DNA of 64,000 nucleotides from assembly GCF_002224365.1 (NCBI RefSeq), contig NZ_CP022437.1, positions 3,162,001 to 3,226,000 of the forward strand. The letters are read 5' to 3'. The notes beneath the pieces were generated by a model that had not been told where the DNA came from, did no database searches, and saw only the letters and a program-made list of their open reading frames with translations. A program made the position numbers and the translations under genes. Of this stretch, positions 36,001 through 44,138 are shown piece by piece. The stretch's first letter is position 1; each line of letters opens with the position of its first letter. Origin of the DNA: Virgibacillus necropolis (GTDB lineage Bacteria; Bacillota; Bacilli; Bacillales; Amphibacillaceae).

Positions 36001-36432
36001 AATGGCTGTTCCGAGCGGTGCATCTGTACGATTAATATCAAAAAAGTCTCCGTTAACACCGCCGATAGCACCAGCTGACTCGACCATTTCAGACACTGGC
36101 ATCGCATCAGAGATTTTACCTGGAAAAAGCAGATCCGTTGAACTTTGATCATTTGCTAGATCCACTGTTAAGATTTCTCCGTTTATCCAGCCGCGGGCAT
36201 CAAAACGTTCGAACGTTGTCAGTTCGATCCCCGGACCTATCGTTGTGGTCTCTTCCTTAGAAACAATTGTTTTCCCATCCGAACCGACAGTTATCTCAGG
36301 CTCTGTATGATCAGATGATGATCGGACATCAGATACAGGATTGGACACCGTATCTGCATGTACAGCAGGAACGATTGATGCCAAAGTTATGATAAAAACC
36401 AGTAAACTTCGTATCCACCATTTTTGATTCAT
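33031..36432 (-). CDS. exported phosphodiester glycosidase / metallophosphoesterase multidomain protein
   Basis: This 1133-residue secreted protein starts with a signal peptide (WWIRSLLVFIITLASIVPAVHADT-like, cut after about residue 26). Residues about 85-400 form a phosphodiester glycosidase (NAGPA/DUF2233) domain: GGVNGDFFDINRTDAPLGTA and ALNIDGGGSTTMVARKAG. Then come Ig-like and galactose-binding-like beta domains (about 400-745). A calcineurin-type metallophosphoesterase (about 764-990) has VLADSQF, VINGDLVDSG, IPGNHEIAG, FGHHPT and SGHAHTVN, so all metal ligands are present. A final Ig-like domain ends the protein; no LPxTG anchor is visible. It probably cleaves sugar-phosphodiesters such as wall polymers outside the cell. 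It is monocistronic, with GGAAGGGGAATTGTA before the ATG. Confidence 0.85.
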   Translation of the reverse strand: MNQKWWIRSLLVFIITLASIVPAVHADTVSNPVSDVRSSSDHTEPEITVGSDGKTIVSKEETTTIGPGIELTTFERFDARGWINGEILTVDLANDQSSTDLLFPGKISDAMPVSEMVESAGAIGGVNGDFFDINRTDAPLGTAIKGGTLLKGPQGSHTLTAGVDEQGVGKITNIFLEGNVTLPTGKYPLAALNQYAIPVNGIGLYTSVWGEAQRSTSGNDVYEVTVHNGKVSSVADGAGKGEIEKNTMVLVGREQGADRLRDLSVGDDVTVDYAPAVDGDSLMDFAVGGNVILAKDGQVPGGLDDSTTAPRTSVGFSEDGKTMILVAIDGRQLDSRGMTYKELAEFMKEHGAYSALNIDGGGSTTMVARKAGKEDAEVVNAPSDGEERKVPNGIGIFAEAGSGDLTGFSVETPIDAENSDHVFPGLSRTFVGLGHDENYSPVDVDGISWQAIPSKVGSFDKDGIFHAEKSGSAVAQAKIKSKKGTMPLTVLGELNQIEATTSHLVLEMGRKSTFSVTGYDKYGYSAPIEPRDIELGYDESVISIEKNQDGSFTVQPKRDGSATVITIQVLDHDIQVPATVGLSTEEVSNFEDISGWNSTSYPSSVGASLELVEGKNGNGLQLNYDFTTTTATRAAYLQASPLLELPGEVQKIGLWVKGDGNGAWLRAVIEDDSGTRYTLSLADEVDWTGWKHIETTLPEGIQYPVKLWRIYPVETNGDEQYTGQLIVDDLTVEVPPSVEIPEQEAAKPDSLVIQNDTISEDRWKFAVLADSQFTADSPNSRAAEMARESLRQIVQENPDFLVINGDLVDSGWEEDFEYAKQVLEEEVGDEIPIYYIPGNHEIAGPGTLDNFMEAFGENRYSFDHEGTRFILLDSSTGSFRTSDFDQLIELKEALHEAKSDPGINNVVVFGHHPTRDPLPTDNSQLQDRKEADLIENWLTEFREDSKGKGAIYVSGHAHTVNIDRVEGVPYMVVGSSGKAPYGSPDEGGFYAWTLFGVDPTPVPDKAHGPERASKNSGVYGREWIEAEVRPILESITLNAPETINAGETIKINATGHQAGNLDFPLRYPASVTWEGSDNVFIGTGTELERAKKSGQYAAIFNTSTKEMTALIADDIKLIVSANNVEADQTITIQ

Positions 36433-36936
36433 TACAATTCCCCTTCCGTTTAGATAGTTTGATTAAAATTCTCCCCATAATCACCTGTAGAAACGCAAAT
36501 CCTCCCTCCTATTTGTTCACTAAACACTCTACCATAGGAATATGAAGTGAATATAAATGTTTTGTAATATTTTGTATAATTCTGTTGAAATCGGTTTTAA
36601 TCAAGGTATTATCTGGTAAAGATGAATTAAAAAAGAATTCTATTTAATGATATATTTAGTAATAGATTTAATTATTATAATTATACTTAAATATTCCAAA
36701 AACTGAAATAGTTATTAATACTCAAAAAATAGCTAGTGCAATGTTACTGTTATATTTCCAATAAATAATTGTAGCTTATTAGAATGTAATTGACTTATTT
36801 TCCATATCAGGAAACATACTTATATTAAAAAGATTTATGCGAGATTTTGCTTCTTCAACATTTGTTTATAATCAGATAATAGACAAGGAGCTTTTGACTC
36901 CTTGTCTAAACAGAAGTCGGTGTCCCCCGCACTAAT
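36433..36936. other. 504-bp AT-rich gap with a hairpin, no gene seen
   Basis: No frame with a ribosome site is visible on either strand. GACAAGGAG (36882-36890) and CTCCTTGTC (36898-36906) form a 9-bp stem with a 7-nt loop, about 30 bp downstream of the leftward gene ending at 36937 and plausibly its terminator, although a U-tract is poor. The remainder, about 75-80 percent A+T by eye, is presumably the promoter region of the 1133-aa protein. Confidence 0.5.
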
Positions 36937-37137
36937 TTACGGAGAATCCTCCAAAGAAGCTTTGGCCCCCATATTCTTTTTCTTTTTATCAAATCCTTTG
37001 TCAAGCTGCCCAGCATTTTCAATATCACCCGACATGGTATAACCTTCAACTTCTACATTTCCTGTTGTTCCATACAAACCCATACCACCAAGTTCAACAG
37101 TTACATTTTTCTTAGTTTTCTTCTTTTCATCTGCCAT
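36937..37137 (-). CDS. small hydrophilic protein of unknown function
   Basis: A 66-residue protein beginning MADEKKKTKKNVTVELGGMG with GGAGGTGACATAT ideally placed upstream; the frame is open to 37203, but that start has no SD. Lys/Gly/Asp/Glu-rich with repeated K-K-K runs, VELGGMGLYGTTGNVEVEGY in the middle and KKKKNMGAKASLEDSP at the end. No transmembrane helix or signal is seen. I do not recognise the family. It lies alone between the terminator of mvaS and the 504-bp gap. Confidence 0.65.
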   Translation of the reverse strand: MADEKKKTKKNVTVELGGMGLYGTTGNVEVEGYTMSGDIENAGQLDKGFDKKKKNMGAKASLEDSP

Positions 37138-37226
37138 ATATGTCACCTCCATCACACGTAATATTCTCAGTGAAAAAGATGTTATCCTGATTGCCTTACC
37201 CACCCGAATTCATTCCCAACAAAAAA

Positions 37227-37259
37227 AAACTCTGGAAGGATACATCTCCTCCAGAGTTT
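37227..37259 (-). terminator. rho-independent terminator of mvaS
   Basis: On the minus strand AAACTCTGGA pairs with TCCAGAGTTT (plus 37227-37236 and 37250-37259), followed by a run of about eight T. It lies 12 bp after the mvaS stop codon. Confidence 0.85.
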
Positions 37260-37270
37260 CCACAATAATT

Positions 37271-38443
37271 CTATTTCGTCTTATTTACATATTGACGCTT
37301 ATTATCAGCCATACCTGCTAAACAAATGGTTGCCGGGTCGTTATCGATATCCAGTTCGATGGTTGAGCCATCAGTTGGAAGTGTTTCCTGGAAAATCTCC
37401 TCATATTCAGCAACAGTAATTTCCTTTCTTGCGGAGAATAATTTGATATGATTTTCAACGTGTAAATGTTCCCGGTAATCGGCTTGTAGTAAGCCAGTAA
37501 AGAACTCCCCTACTGCTCCAGAACCATAGCTGAATAGTCCAATTCGTGAATCGGCATCCAAATCCTCTTTTCGCGCAAGTAGAGAAAGGAAACTTAAATA
37601 CAGTGACCCCGTATATATATTTCCAACATTTCTGTTATACCTTGCACTTATTTTGTAGTTTTCCATTAACCGGTCTTTCACATCTTCGGTACCTTCATCC
37701 AAAACAGTTCGTAACGCTTTAAGCCCCATCTTTGTATATGGTAGGTGATAACAAATTGCTTCAAAATCTTTTAACTCTAAACCTGTTTTCGTTTTGTATT
37801 GCTCCCATACCTTGGAAAAGAACGCAATGTATTGTTCATTCGACAATTTCCCGTCCACAAACGCTTTGTCAGAATAGATTGGACGCCAAAAATCCATAAT
37901 ATCCGTGGTGAAATATACGCTTTGGTCTTCTAACTCCAAAATGCTAGGATTGGCACTAATCACTAATGCAACTGCCCCTGCTCCCTGTGTTGCTTCTCCT
38001 GATGTATTCAAACCATATCTCGCAATGTCGGAACCGAGCACCAATACTTTGCTTTCAGGGTTTAATGCAATATGACCCTTTGCCATTTGAATACCAGCAG
38101 TCGTTCCATAACAGGCTTGTTTCACTTCAATGGCCCGGGCATATGGGTTTATATCCAATAAATCATGAACGTAAACCGCCGCCGATTTGGAGCTGTCAAT
38201 GCCAGACTCTGTTCCAAATATAACAAAATCAATTTCTTTTTTATCTTTTTCATCTAAAATTTCAAGTGCCGCATTTGCTGCTAACGTAACCGGATCCTGC
38301 GTGATCGGTGGTACTGCCATCTTCTCTTGTCCAATACCGATCGTAAACTTTTCAGGTTCCACATTTCTGCTGACCGCTAATTTGTTCATATCCACATATA
38401 AATGAGGTATGTAAAAACCTATTTTATCAATTCCTATTTTCAC
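37271..38443 (-). CDS. mvaS: hydroxymethylglutaryl-CoA synthase
   Basis: This 390-residue enzyme condenses acetyl-CoA and acetoacetyl-CoA to HMG-CoA, the first committed step of the mevalonate route to isoprenoids. The catalytic triad falls exactly at bacterial positions: Glu79 in FGTES, Cys111 in KQACYGTTAG and His233 in CYHLPYTKMG. Other matches are FTIGIGQEKMAVPP and GSGAVGEFFTG. The start is GTG at 38443 behind AAGGAGAACAAATC. It stands alone, closed by a good terminator; no other mevalonate gene is in the window. The gene occurs in some halophilic or marine Bacillaceae; in firmicutes that also use the MEP route its role may be specialised. Confidence 0.95.
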   Translation of the reverse strand: MKIGIDKIGFYIPHLYVDMNKLAVSRNVEPEKFTIGIGQEKMAVPPITQDPVTLAANAALEILDEKDKKEIDFVIFGTESGIDSSKSAAVYVHDLLDINPYARAIEVKQACYGTTAGIQMAKGHIALNPESKVLVLGSDIARYGLNTSGEATQGAGAVALVISANPSILELEDQSVYFTTDIMDFWRPIYSDKAFVDGKLSNEQYIAFFSKVWEQYKTKTGLELKDFEAICYHLPYTKMGLKALRTVLDEGTEDVKDRLMENYKISARYNRNVGNIYTGSLYLSFLSLLARKEDLDADSRIGLFSYGSGAVGEFFTGLLQADYREHLHVENHIKLFSARKEITVAEYEEIFQETLPTDGSTIELDIDNDPATICLAGMADNKRQYVNKTK

Positions 38444-38622
38444 GATTTGTTCTCCTTTGCTTCTAACAATCTAAAAGCGACTGTAAATTGAGTAATCTTA
38501 AGTGTACTATAAATGAAAGGAGAAATAAATTCTTATGAATTCTCTATAGTATTATAAACGCACTTGTTAGGAAGTGGAGCGTTAGATAATTGATTAGTTT
38601 CAACTTAATCGGAAAACAAAAA

Positions 38623-38654
38623 ATGCAGAGAAGCCAACAATAGATTCTCCGCAT
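38623..38654 (-). terminator. terminator of the small gene at 38710
   Basis: On the minus strand ATGCGGAGAA pairs with TTCTCTGCAT (plus 38645-38654 and 38623-38632; one G-T pair), followed by TTTTTTG. Confidence 0.7.
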
Positions 38655-38709
38655 ACATATGAAATTACATTAATGTAACTTTTATCGACAATCTGTCTTA
38701 CACTTCCAA

Positions 38710-38883
38710 TTAGCTACCCATTTTACGACGCGTATTACTAGGCTTCTTTGTTTGTTGACTATTCATGCGCTGTATAGGGCTGTTCATGTTGGTTTTATTT
38801 TTGTTTGTAGCCTGAGCTTGTTTTTTCTTTTCTAAATGTTGCTGAACCTTTTCCTGCATACTTAGTTTCTTTTCGTTAGACAT
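38710..38883 (-). CDS. 57-residue basic protein of unknown function
   Basis: An ATG at 38883, preceded by GGAGACAACTGAAA, opens 57 codons: MSNEKKLSMQEKVQQHLEKK then KQAQATNKNKTNMNSPIQRM and NSQQTKKPSNTRRKMGS. The product is Lys/Gln/Asn-rich, hydrophilic and probably largely disordered, with a short helix at the N-terminus. No known family comes to mind. The ribosome site and the terminator 56 bp after the stop make it credible as a gene. It was too short for routine ORF cutoffs. Confidence 0.6.
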   Translation of the reverse strand: MSNEKKLSMQEKVQQHLEKKKQAQATNKNKTNMNSPIQRMNSQQTKKPSNTRRKMGS

Positions 38884-39107
38884 TTTCAGTTGTCTCCTCT
38901 ACTATTTCATTCATTCCTATTATAATACAAGGACCACATTTAAACTATTTTTTTGCAATAAAGCGAAATCCTATTGGAGAGAAAATCAATCTTGTCTCAG
39001 ACATTGCTATTATTTGATCAAGTTTGATTAATAATACCTATTCCAATAGTTCCTAGATACATGAGATGCTATATACATCGAATTTATAAAATTCAGGGAG
39101 GTTTAGG

Positions 39108-39788
39108 ATGAAGATGTTAGCAAAATATAAAGTAGTTTTGTTACTAGTTAGTAGCCTGTTATTTGTTATTATTTTTGCAGGGTGCGGGGCGCAATCAGAT
39201 AATGAGACAGAGAAGAAGAAACCTGAGGGCCAAACGAAAGAAACTAGTGATCAGGATAAGCCTGCGCAAGAAAATCCAATAGTTACAATTACAATGGAAA
39301 ACAATGATGAGATTATAATTGAATTGTATCCTGATATTGCTCCAAACACCGTCAATAACTTTATTTCGTTAGTTGAAAAGGGATTTTATGACGGATTAAC
39401 TTTTCATCGTGTTATTCCTGAATTTATGATTCAAGGCGGCGATCCTGAAGGTAGTGGTACTGGTGGACCTGGGTATTCGATTAAAGGTGAGTTTAGTTCA
39501 AATGGTTTTGAAAATGACTTAAAACATGAGCGCGGCGTTATTTCGATGGCTCGCTCTTCAGATCCCGATTCAGCTGGATCACAGTTTTTTATCATGGTAA
39601 ACGAGTCCCCTAATCTTAACGGTGACTACGCCGCATTTGGTAAAGTAGTAGAAGGAATGGACGTTGTTGATGCAATCGTTTCTGTAGAACGAGATGCTGC
39701 TGATAAACCATTAGAAGAACAACGTATGAAGACTGTAAAAGTAGACACCAAAGGACATGACTATCCTGAGCCAGATGTAATAAAATAA
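39108..39788 (+). CDS. peptidyl-prolyl cis-trans isomerase (cyclophilin), lipoprotein
   Basis: A 226-residue protein with a lipoprotein signal (hydrophobic run and lipobox FAGC near residue 26), an Asp/Glu/Lys-rich linker and a cyclophilin domain (about 62-215): GFYDGLTFHRVIPEFMIQGG, GTGGPGYSIKGEF, FFIMVNESPNLNGDYAAFGK. The catalytic Arg of FHRV and the F-M-I-Q-G-G strand are present. It should act outside the cytoplasmic membrane as a folding catalyst. GGGAGGTTTAGG precedes ATG; a second ATG two codons on (39114) is also possible. It is a single gene with a strong terminator. Confidence 0.92.
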   Translation: MKMLAKYKVVLLLVSSLLFVIIFAGCGAQSDNETEKKKPEGQTKETSDQDKPAQENPIVTITMENNDEIIIELYPDIAPNTVNNFISLVEKGFYDGLTFHRVIPEFMIQGGDPEGSGTGGPGYSIKGEFSSNGFENDLKHERGVISMARSSDPDSAGSQFFIMVNESPNLNGDYAAFGKVVEGMDVVDAIVSVERDAADKPLEEQRMKTVKVDTKGHDYPEPDVIK

Positions 39789-39864
39789 TAGTTAGCGTTA
39801 TGATCATCTGTATCAGGGACTATGTACATGTGATTTTTTCAAAATGTGAATGAACCAACTTAGG

Positions 39865-39904
39865 ACAACTACTTGGAATGTAATATAACATTTCTAGGTA
39901 GTTG
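39865..39904 (+). terminator. terminator after the cyclophilin gene
   Basis: ACAACTAC and GTAGTTGT pair, as do TTGGAATGT and ACATTTCTA with mismatches, giving a stem of about 16 bp, followed by TCTTTTTCT. It lies about 75 bp after the stop codon. Confidence 0.75.
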
Positions 39905-40025
39905 TTCTTTTTCTACAATCCCCCCCTCCTCCAGTAAAAATCTAAATCTGTACCTAGTCAACTATCACCAGATTCATTCTAATTGTATACACTGTTGTAA
40001 GGGCTTTTAAGGAGGGATGAACAGA

Positions 40026-40919
40026 ATGATAAACGTTTCAGGCAGGACTTTACAATGGGATGAGTTGATTGATGAAGTCTCGGTTTCTAGTAAAGGAATA
40101 AAAATCTTAGAGGAGCTAAACAAAAGTTCAAAAGTTTACCGTTTTCTATCGTTTAAAGAATTAGAGAACACGATCCTTATAAGAGAGCATATTATGGAAG
40201 CCGCAAAAAAGCTTAACAAAAGCAACGTAACCTTTGCTGTTTTTGAGGAAACAAGGGCTGATGATAGGTACTGGGCAGTTACGGAACAAGGTGGTATTCG
40301 TCTAAAGGAAGGGGTAAAACCTTCTGTTGCAATCAGTGATATTTATAAGAATGGGTCCGAATACGCGTTTGAATGCGCGACAGCTATGATCATTGTATAC
40401 TACTATGCAGCGCTTCAATACCTTGGAGCTGAATCATTCAATAATTATTTTACAAGATTATATTTGTATAGCTGGGAGGCAGACTCCGATCTAGGCTTGA
40501 AAATCGTTACAACAACGGATCCTATTCCAGGGGATGTCGTTTATTTTGATAACCCTGACAATCTTGAACCTCAATGGCAGGGGGAAAATGCCGTTTACCT
40601 AGGTGATAACCTTTATTATGGTCACGGAATAGGTATTCTTAATGAGAAGGAAATGATCGAACAGCTTAACACCTTGGGTAGATCAAATGAAGTAGATGCT
40701 TATATGCTCGATAAAATTGTAAGACCTTCTTTCGACCATTGGATTGGGCTTAAACAAGGGTACACTAGATCTGATAGGACGACTTCAAATCGGATAATCG
40801 TATATGAAAATATAAACCACCATAACCAGGTATCTATTTCTTACTATTATCATTGCTCCTTAGTTAATATGTTGAATACGGGTACTATTACGATAACAAT
40901 TAATGGTACATTGGATTAA
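40026..40919 (+). CDS. tgl: protein-glutamine gamma-glutamyltransferase (spore coat transglutaminase)
   Basis: A 297-residue Tgl-family enzyme that crosslinks spore-coat proteins through glutamine-lysine bonds. The family N-terminus INVSGRTLQWDELI, the catalytic cysteine in YAFECATAMIIVYYYA (Cys117), the SWEADSDLGL and PGDVVYFDNPD region and GENAVYLGDNLYYGHGIGI with the active-site Glu and His are all recognisable. The ATG at 40026 has GGAGGG nine bases upstream; the ATG at 40017 directly abuts the SD. It implies an endospore-forming host. It is monocistronic, and a dispersed-repeat arm follows four bases after the stop. Confidence 0.93.
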   Translation: MINVSGRTLQWDELIDEVSVSSKGIKILEELNKSSKVYRFLSFKELENTILIREHIMEAAKKLNKSNVTFAVFEETRADDRYWAVTEQGGIRLKEGVKPSVAISDIYKNGSEYAFECATAMIIVYYYAALQYLGAESFNNYFTRLYLYSWEADSDLGLKIVTTTDPIPGDVVYFDNPDNLEPQWQGENAVYLGDNLYYGHGIGILNEKEMIEQLNTLGRSNEVDAYMLDKIVRPSFDHWIGLKQGYTRSDRTTSNRIIVYENINHHNQVSISYYYHCSLVNMLNTGTITITINGTLD

Positions 40920-40923
40920 GAGA

Positions 40924-40950
40924 GGGACAAGAAACCTGTCCCTTTGTCCC
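40924..40950. repeat. single right arm of the GGGACA dispersed repeat
   Basis: GGGACAAGAAACCTGTCC then CTTTGTCCC matches the right arms at 1985 and (restored) 5702. It fills the gap between the stop codons of the convergent tgl and tctA genes, so it may terminate either transcript. No left arm is nearby. Confidence 0.7.
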
Positions 40951-40951
40951 A

Positions 40952-42457
40952 TTAAGACTCAGCATCAACTAAATTATTTTTCTTATTTTTTAATCCAGCG
41001 AATATACTAAGTGTGATAACTAAAATGGATAGTACTAAGAAGGTTCCTGCAATTGGACGTGTAAAGATTCCGAAAAAGTTTCCATTAAATAAGGTTAACG
41101 ATTGTAATAGTGATTGTTCCATAAGATTACCCAAAATAAACATCAATGCAATGGGAGCAATCGGAATATCTGCTTTCTTAAAGAAGTAACCTAGCAAACC
41201 AAATACAACTAACCAACCTACATTCCAGAGACTGTTGCTGATTGAATAGGTTCCTACTAATGAGATAGCAATGATAATTGGGAATAATAACTTGAATGGA
41301 ACTTGTGCTACTTTAGCCCACGTTTTTGCCATTGGTAGGTTCATAAATATCAACAATAGATTTCCTATAAACATGCTCGCAATTACTGCCCATACAAAGT
41401 CAGGATGACGGACAAATAAAGTTGGCCCTGGTTGGAAACCGTGAAGTATAAAAGCGCCCAACAATACTGCCATTGTCGCAGAACTTGGAATTCCTAATAA
41501 AAATAACGGAATAAGGGCTCCACCAGTGAAGGAATTGTTTGCCGTTTCAGGGCCAGCAACACCTTCGACTGCTCCTTTACCAAAGCGGGATGGATCTTTT
41601 GCAATCTTCTTTTCCATAGAATACGATAAAAGTGCAGGCACGACTGAACTAGTTCCTGGAATCAGTCCCATGAAAAAGCCTAAACCAGTTCCTCTTCCCA
41701 TAGACATAAGTGAAGGTTTCCATTCCTCTTTTGTAGGAAATAATCCTTTTACAACCGGAGGCTTTACCGGTTTTTTCATCTGTTGTTCCATACCTATAAG
41801 TATTTCTGATAGTCCGAATAGGCCCATGGCAATGGTTACAAAATTAAATCCGTCAATCAGTTCCGGAAACTCAAAGGAAAACCTAACGACCCCCGAACTT
41901 GGGGCTACTCCTACCATCGCTAAAATCAAGCCTATAACAACGGCAATTGCTCCACGAATAATCGACTTACCCGCTAGCCCCATGACCATCGTCATACCAA
42001 AGACAATAAGCGCAAAAAATTCCGGTGGCCCAAAAGCTAGCGCAAATTTGACCAATTGAGGAGCCACAATCGTTACACCAACGATAGAGATAACGCCACC
42101 TATAAATGATCCTATAGCTGATAATCCAAGTGCCACACCTGCTCGTCCTTGTTTTGCCATTGGATATCCATCAAGGCTGGTAATTACAGAAGCTGCTTCA
42201 CCAGGCACGTTTACCAACACGGTTGTGATAGTCCCACCGTACATGGAACCATAATAAATACCGGCCAACATAACAATCGCTGTTATTGGGTCCATTCCAA
42301 ACGTTAAAGGAATTAAAAGTGCAGTTCCCGCACTTGGGCCGAGGCCAGGAAGGATTCCAACTAACATCCCAATCGAAACTCCAACTAAGCAAAATAAAAG
42401 ATTTTCCCAAGTAAGGGCTGTTTCAAATCCCGACATTAACAAACCAAAAGAATCCAT
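40952..42457 (-). CDS. tctA: tripartite tricarboxylate transporter, large permease subunit TctA
   Basis: This 501-residue protein with about 12 transmembrane segments is the large membrane subunit of a TTT-family, cation-driven, binding-protein-dependent carrier. TctA features include GILPGLGPSAGTALLIPLTF near residue 33, YGSMYGGTITTVLVNVPGEA near 68 and GFFMGLIPGTSSVVPALLSY in the second half, the repeated G-x-x-P-G loops. It is the last gene of a leftward tctC-tctB-tctA unit, 12 bp after tctB. The gene set upstream is for hexarates, so the cargo is probably a sugar diacid rather than citrate. Confidence 0.95.
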   Translation of the reverse strand: MDSFGLLMSGFETALTWENLLFCLVGVSIGMLVGILPGLGPSAGTALLIPLTFGMDPITAIVMLAGIYYGSMYGGTITTVLVNVPGEAASVITSLDGYPMAKQGRAGVALGLSAIGSFIGGVISIVGVTIVAPQLVKFALAFGPPEFFALIVFGMTMVMGLAGKSIIRGAIAVVIGLILAMVGVAPSSGVVRFSFEFPELIDGFNFVTIAMGLFGLSEILIGMEQQMKKPVKPPVVKGLFPTKEEWKPSLMSMGRGTGLGFFMGLIPGTSSVVPALLSYSMEKKIAKDPSRFGKGAVEGVAGPETANNSFTGGALIPLFLLGIPSSATMAVLLGAFILHGFQPGPTLFVRHPDFVWAVIASMFIGNLLLIFMNLPMAKTWAKVAQVPFKLLFPIIIAISLVGTYSISNSLWNVGWLVVFGLLGYFFKKADIPIAPIALMFILGNLMEQSLLQSLTLFNGNFFGIFTRPIAGTFLVLSILVITLSIFAGLKNKKNNLVDAES

Positions 42458-42469
42458 TACACCCCTCCT

Positions 42470-42919
42470 CTACCATCCCCATGTTGGCAATGGTATATTT
42501 AACATATTATTAAAAGTAAAAAATAAAACTGAAGTAACTAAGATTGACATCCATAATGACCTAAACCATTTGACATCAGGTATGAGTAACATAAGCATGA
42601 CAACCATATTCGCTATAAAAAAACCGGTATATGGTGATAGAAGAATGAATATCACGATTGACGCGATAATCTTTACAAGTCCTACCAAAACCTTCCCTCT
42701 AGGAATGGCATCTTTAATTAAAATTATATTTTCTTTCTTAAAGCATGAAATAATATATAAAATGGAAAGGACAATAAGAGCACCACTCAACCAAGTCGGA
42801 AGTAACCCTGGCCCTGGTCCATACTGGCCATAGTAGCTTAATGGTAAGGAGATCCATAATGTAAAACAAGCAAATAAAAGAATAAATACCCCTGTCCAAA
42901 CCCCATAATTTTTTAACAA
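42470..42919 (-). CDS. tctB: tripartite tricarboxylate transporter, small permease subunit TctB
   Basis: A 149-residue protein with four predicted membrane segments, the size and layout of TctB. The loop YYGQYGPGPGLLPTWLSG after the first helix (about 27-44) is the typical Gly/Pro-rich motif. The start is TTG at 42919 behind GGGAGGGGTAGAA. It is placed between tctC (141 bp upstream, after a terminator-like hairpin) and tctA (12 bp downstream), the standard operon order. Sequence similarity in this subunit is always low, so context carries much of the assignment. Confidence 0.88.
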   Translation of the reverse strand: MLKNYGVWTGVFILLFACFTLWISLPLSYYGQYGPGPGLLPTWLSGALIVLSILYIISCFKKENIILIKDAIPRGKVLVGLVKIIASIVIFILLSPYTGFFIANMVVMLMLLIPDVKWFRSLWMSILVTSVLFFTFNNMLNIPLPTWGW

Positions 42920-43020
42920 TTCTACCCCTCCCTAGTCTTACTGATTATTCACTTTTTGACATACCTATCAGGAGAAAAAATGAAATAATGACTAATTACT
43001 TCAATAATAATTTAACTGGT

Positions 43021-43050
43021 TCCCAGGTCACATTTTCTAGTGACCTGGGA
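43021..43050 (-). terminator. strong hairpin between tctC and tctB
   Basis: TCCCAGGTCAC (43021-43031) and GTGACCTGGGA (43040-43050) form a perfect 11-bp stem with an 8-nt loop. On the minus strand AACC follows, without a U-tract, so processing or partial termination that favours binding-protein expression is more likely than full stop. Confidence 0.65.
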
Positions 43051-43060
43051 ATCACTTAAC

Positions 43061-44068
43061 CTACCATCCAAGCAAGTCTTTTAATCCCTTGATTGACTCT
43101 AAATCCTTTTGTAACAATTCCATATATTCTTCTCCCGACTTATATAAAACTGCCGTTCCCAACTCCTTCATTTTCTTTACATGCTTTTCATTCTTAATTG
43201 CTTTTTCTAAAGCATCACGAAGAATTTCTACCTTTTCAGGGTCAAGGCCTTTAGGTGCTGCTAACCCTCTAGTTGACATAGAAATGACGGGTTCAAATCC
43301 TGCCTCTTCTGTAGTGGGAACATCTGGTACAAATGGTGATCTTTCTTCAGCTGTTACGGCAACCATTTTTAGTTGTTTGTTCTCATGTAATGTATAGGCC
43401 TCACCAACACTCGTTACAAGAACATCCACATGCCCACCCAAAAATGCTGATCTTGAATTAGCTGTACTATCAAATTGAACTGGTCTAAATTTTGTACCAA
43501 GCATTTTGTTTAACTTTAGGGTAATCAAATGACTATCACCCGCAACACCAGTAGCCGTAGTCGTTACTTCATGCTTTTTTGCATACGCTATCAATTCTTT
43601 GAAATTTTTAAAACGGTCTTCATCCTTCCGAATTGCAATTGCTCCCGGATCAGCAACCTGATTTCCTAATGTTACAAAGTCACCCAATCCTATACTACGC
43701 TCCATAGTCGGATTAACTAACCCACTTGCAATATTTGGTGAGTTTAGATAACCAATGGTGTATCCATCCGGCTTAGCATTGGCTAATTCCATCCATCCAA
43801 CCCAGCCAGCGCCACCCGGTTTATTGATGACATTTACTGTGACACCCAGTTCATCTTCAAGAAAAGGCTGCAATGTACGTGCTGACGTATCTGTTCCTCC
43901 GCCAGCTGAATAGGCTACAATCATATTAATAGGCTTATTTGGGAAGTCAGACGACGAATTTTGCTCATCCGCAGCCTCACCAGATGTACTCTGACTGTTA
44001 CTTGAACATCCCGCAAGCACCAACGTTGCCATTACAACAATAAAAATAAAGGAAAAAATTTTTCTCAT
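43061..44068 (-). CDS. tctC: tripartite tricarboxylate transporter substrate-binding lipoprotein TctC (Bug family)
   Basis: A 335-residue extracellular binding protein with a lipoprotein signal (LVLAGCSSNS, Cys near residue 21) and a Ser-rich linker. The Bug/TctC fold shows FPNKPINMIVAYSAGGGTDT near residue 42, VINKPGGAGWVGWMELANAK and DVPTTEEAGFE later. Bug proteins bind carboxylates through the G-G-x-T-D and G-A-G loops. TGAGAGGATGG precedes the ATG. It heads the transporter part of the hexarate operon. The ligand is unknown; the adjacent enzymes make glucarate or galactarate the leading guess. Confidence 0.93.
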   Translation of the reverse strand: MRKIFSFIFIVVMATLVLAGCSSNSQSTSGEAADEQNSSSDFPNKPINMIVAYSAGGGTDTSARTLQPFLEDELGVTVNVINKPGGAGWVGWMELANAKPDGYTIGYLNSPNIASGLVNPTMERSIGLGDFVTLGNQVADPGAIAIRKDEDRFKNFKELIAYAKKHEVTTTATGVAGDSHLITLKLNKMLGTKFRPVQFDSTANSRSAFLGGHVDVLVTSVGEAYTLHENKQLKMVAVTAEERSPFVPDVPTTEEAGFEPVISMSTRGLAAPKGLDPEKVEILRDALEKAIKNEKHVKKMKELGTAVLYKSGEEYMELLQKDLESIKGLKDLLGW

Positions 44069-44138
44069 TTAAACCATCCTCTCATTAAAAACAATTTGTG
44101 CATTATGTGGAGATATAGATGAAACGAATCATTAAACT

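Noticed and set aside
36937-37203. Longer 88-aa version of the small hydrophilic protein
   Set aside because: The SD GGAGGTGACATAT fits only the ATG at 37137; the extra N-terminal codons would cover the promoter and leader.
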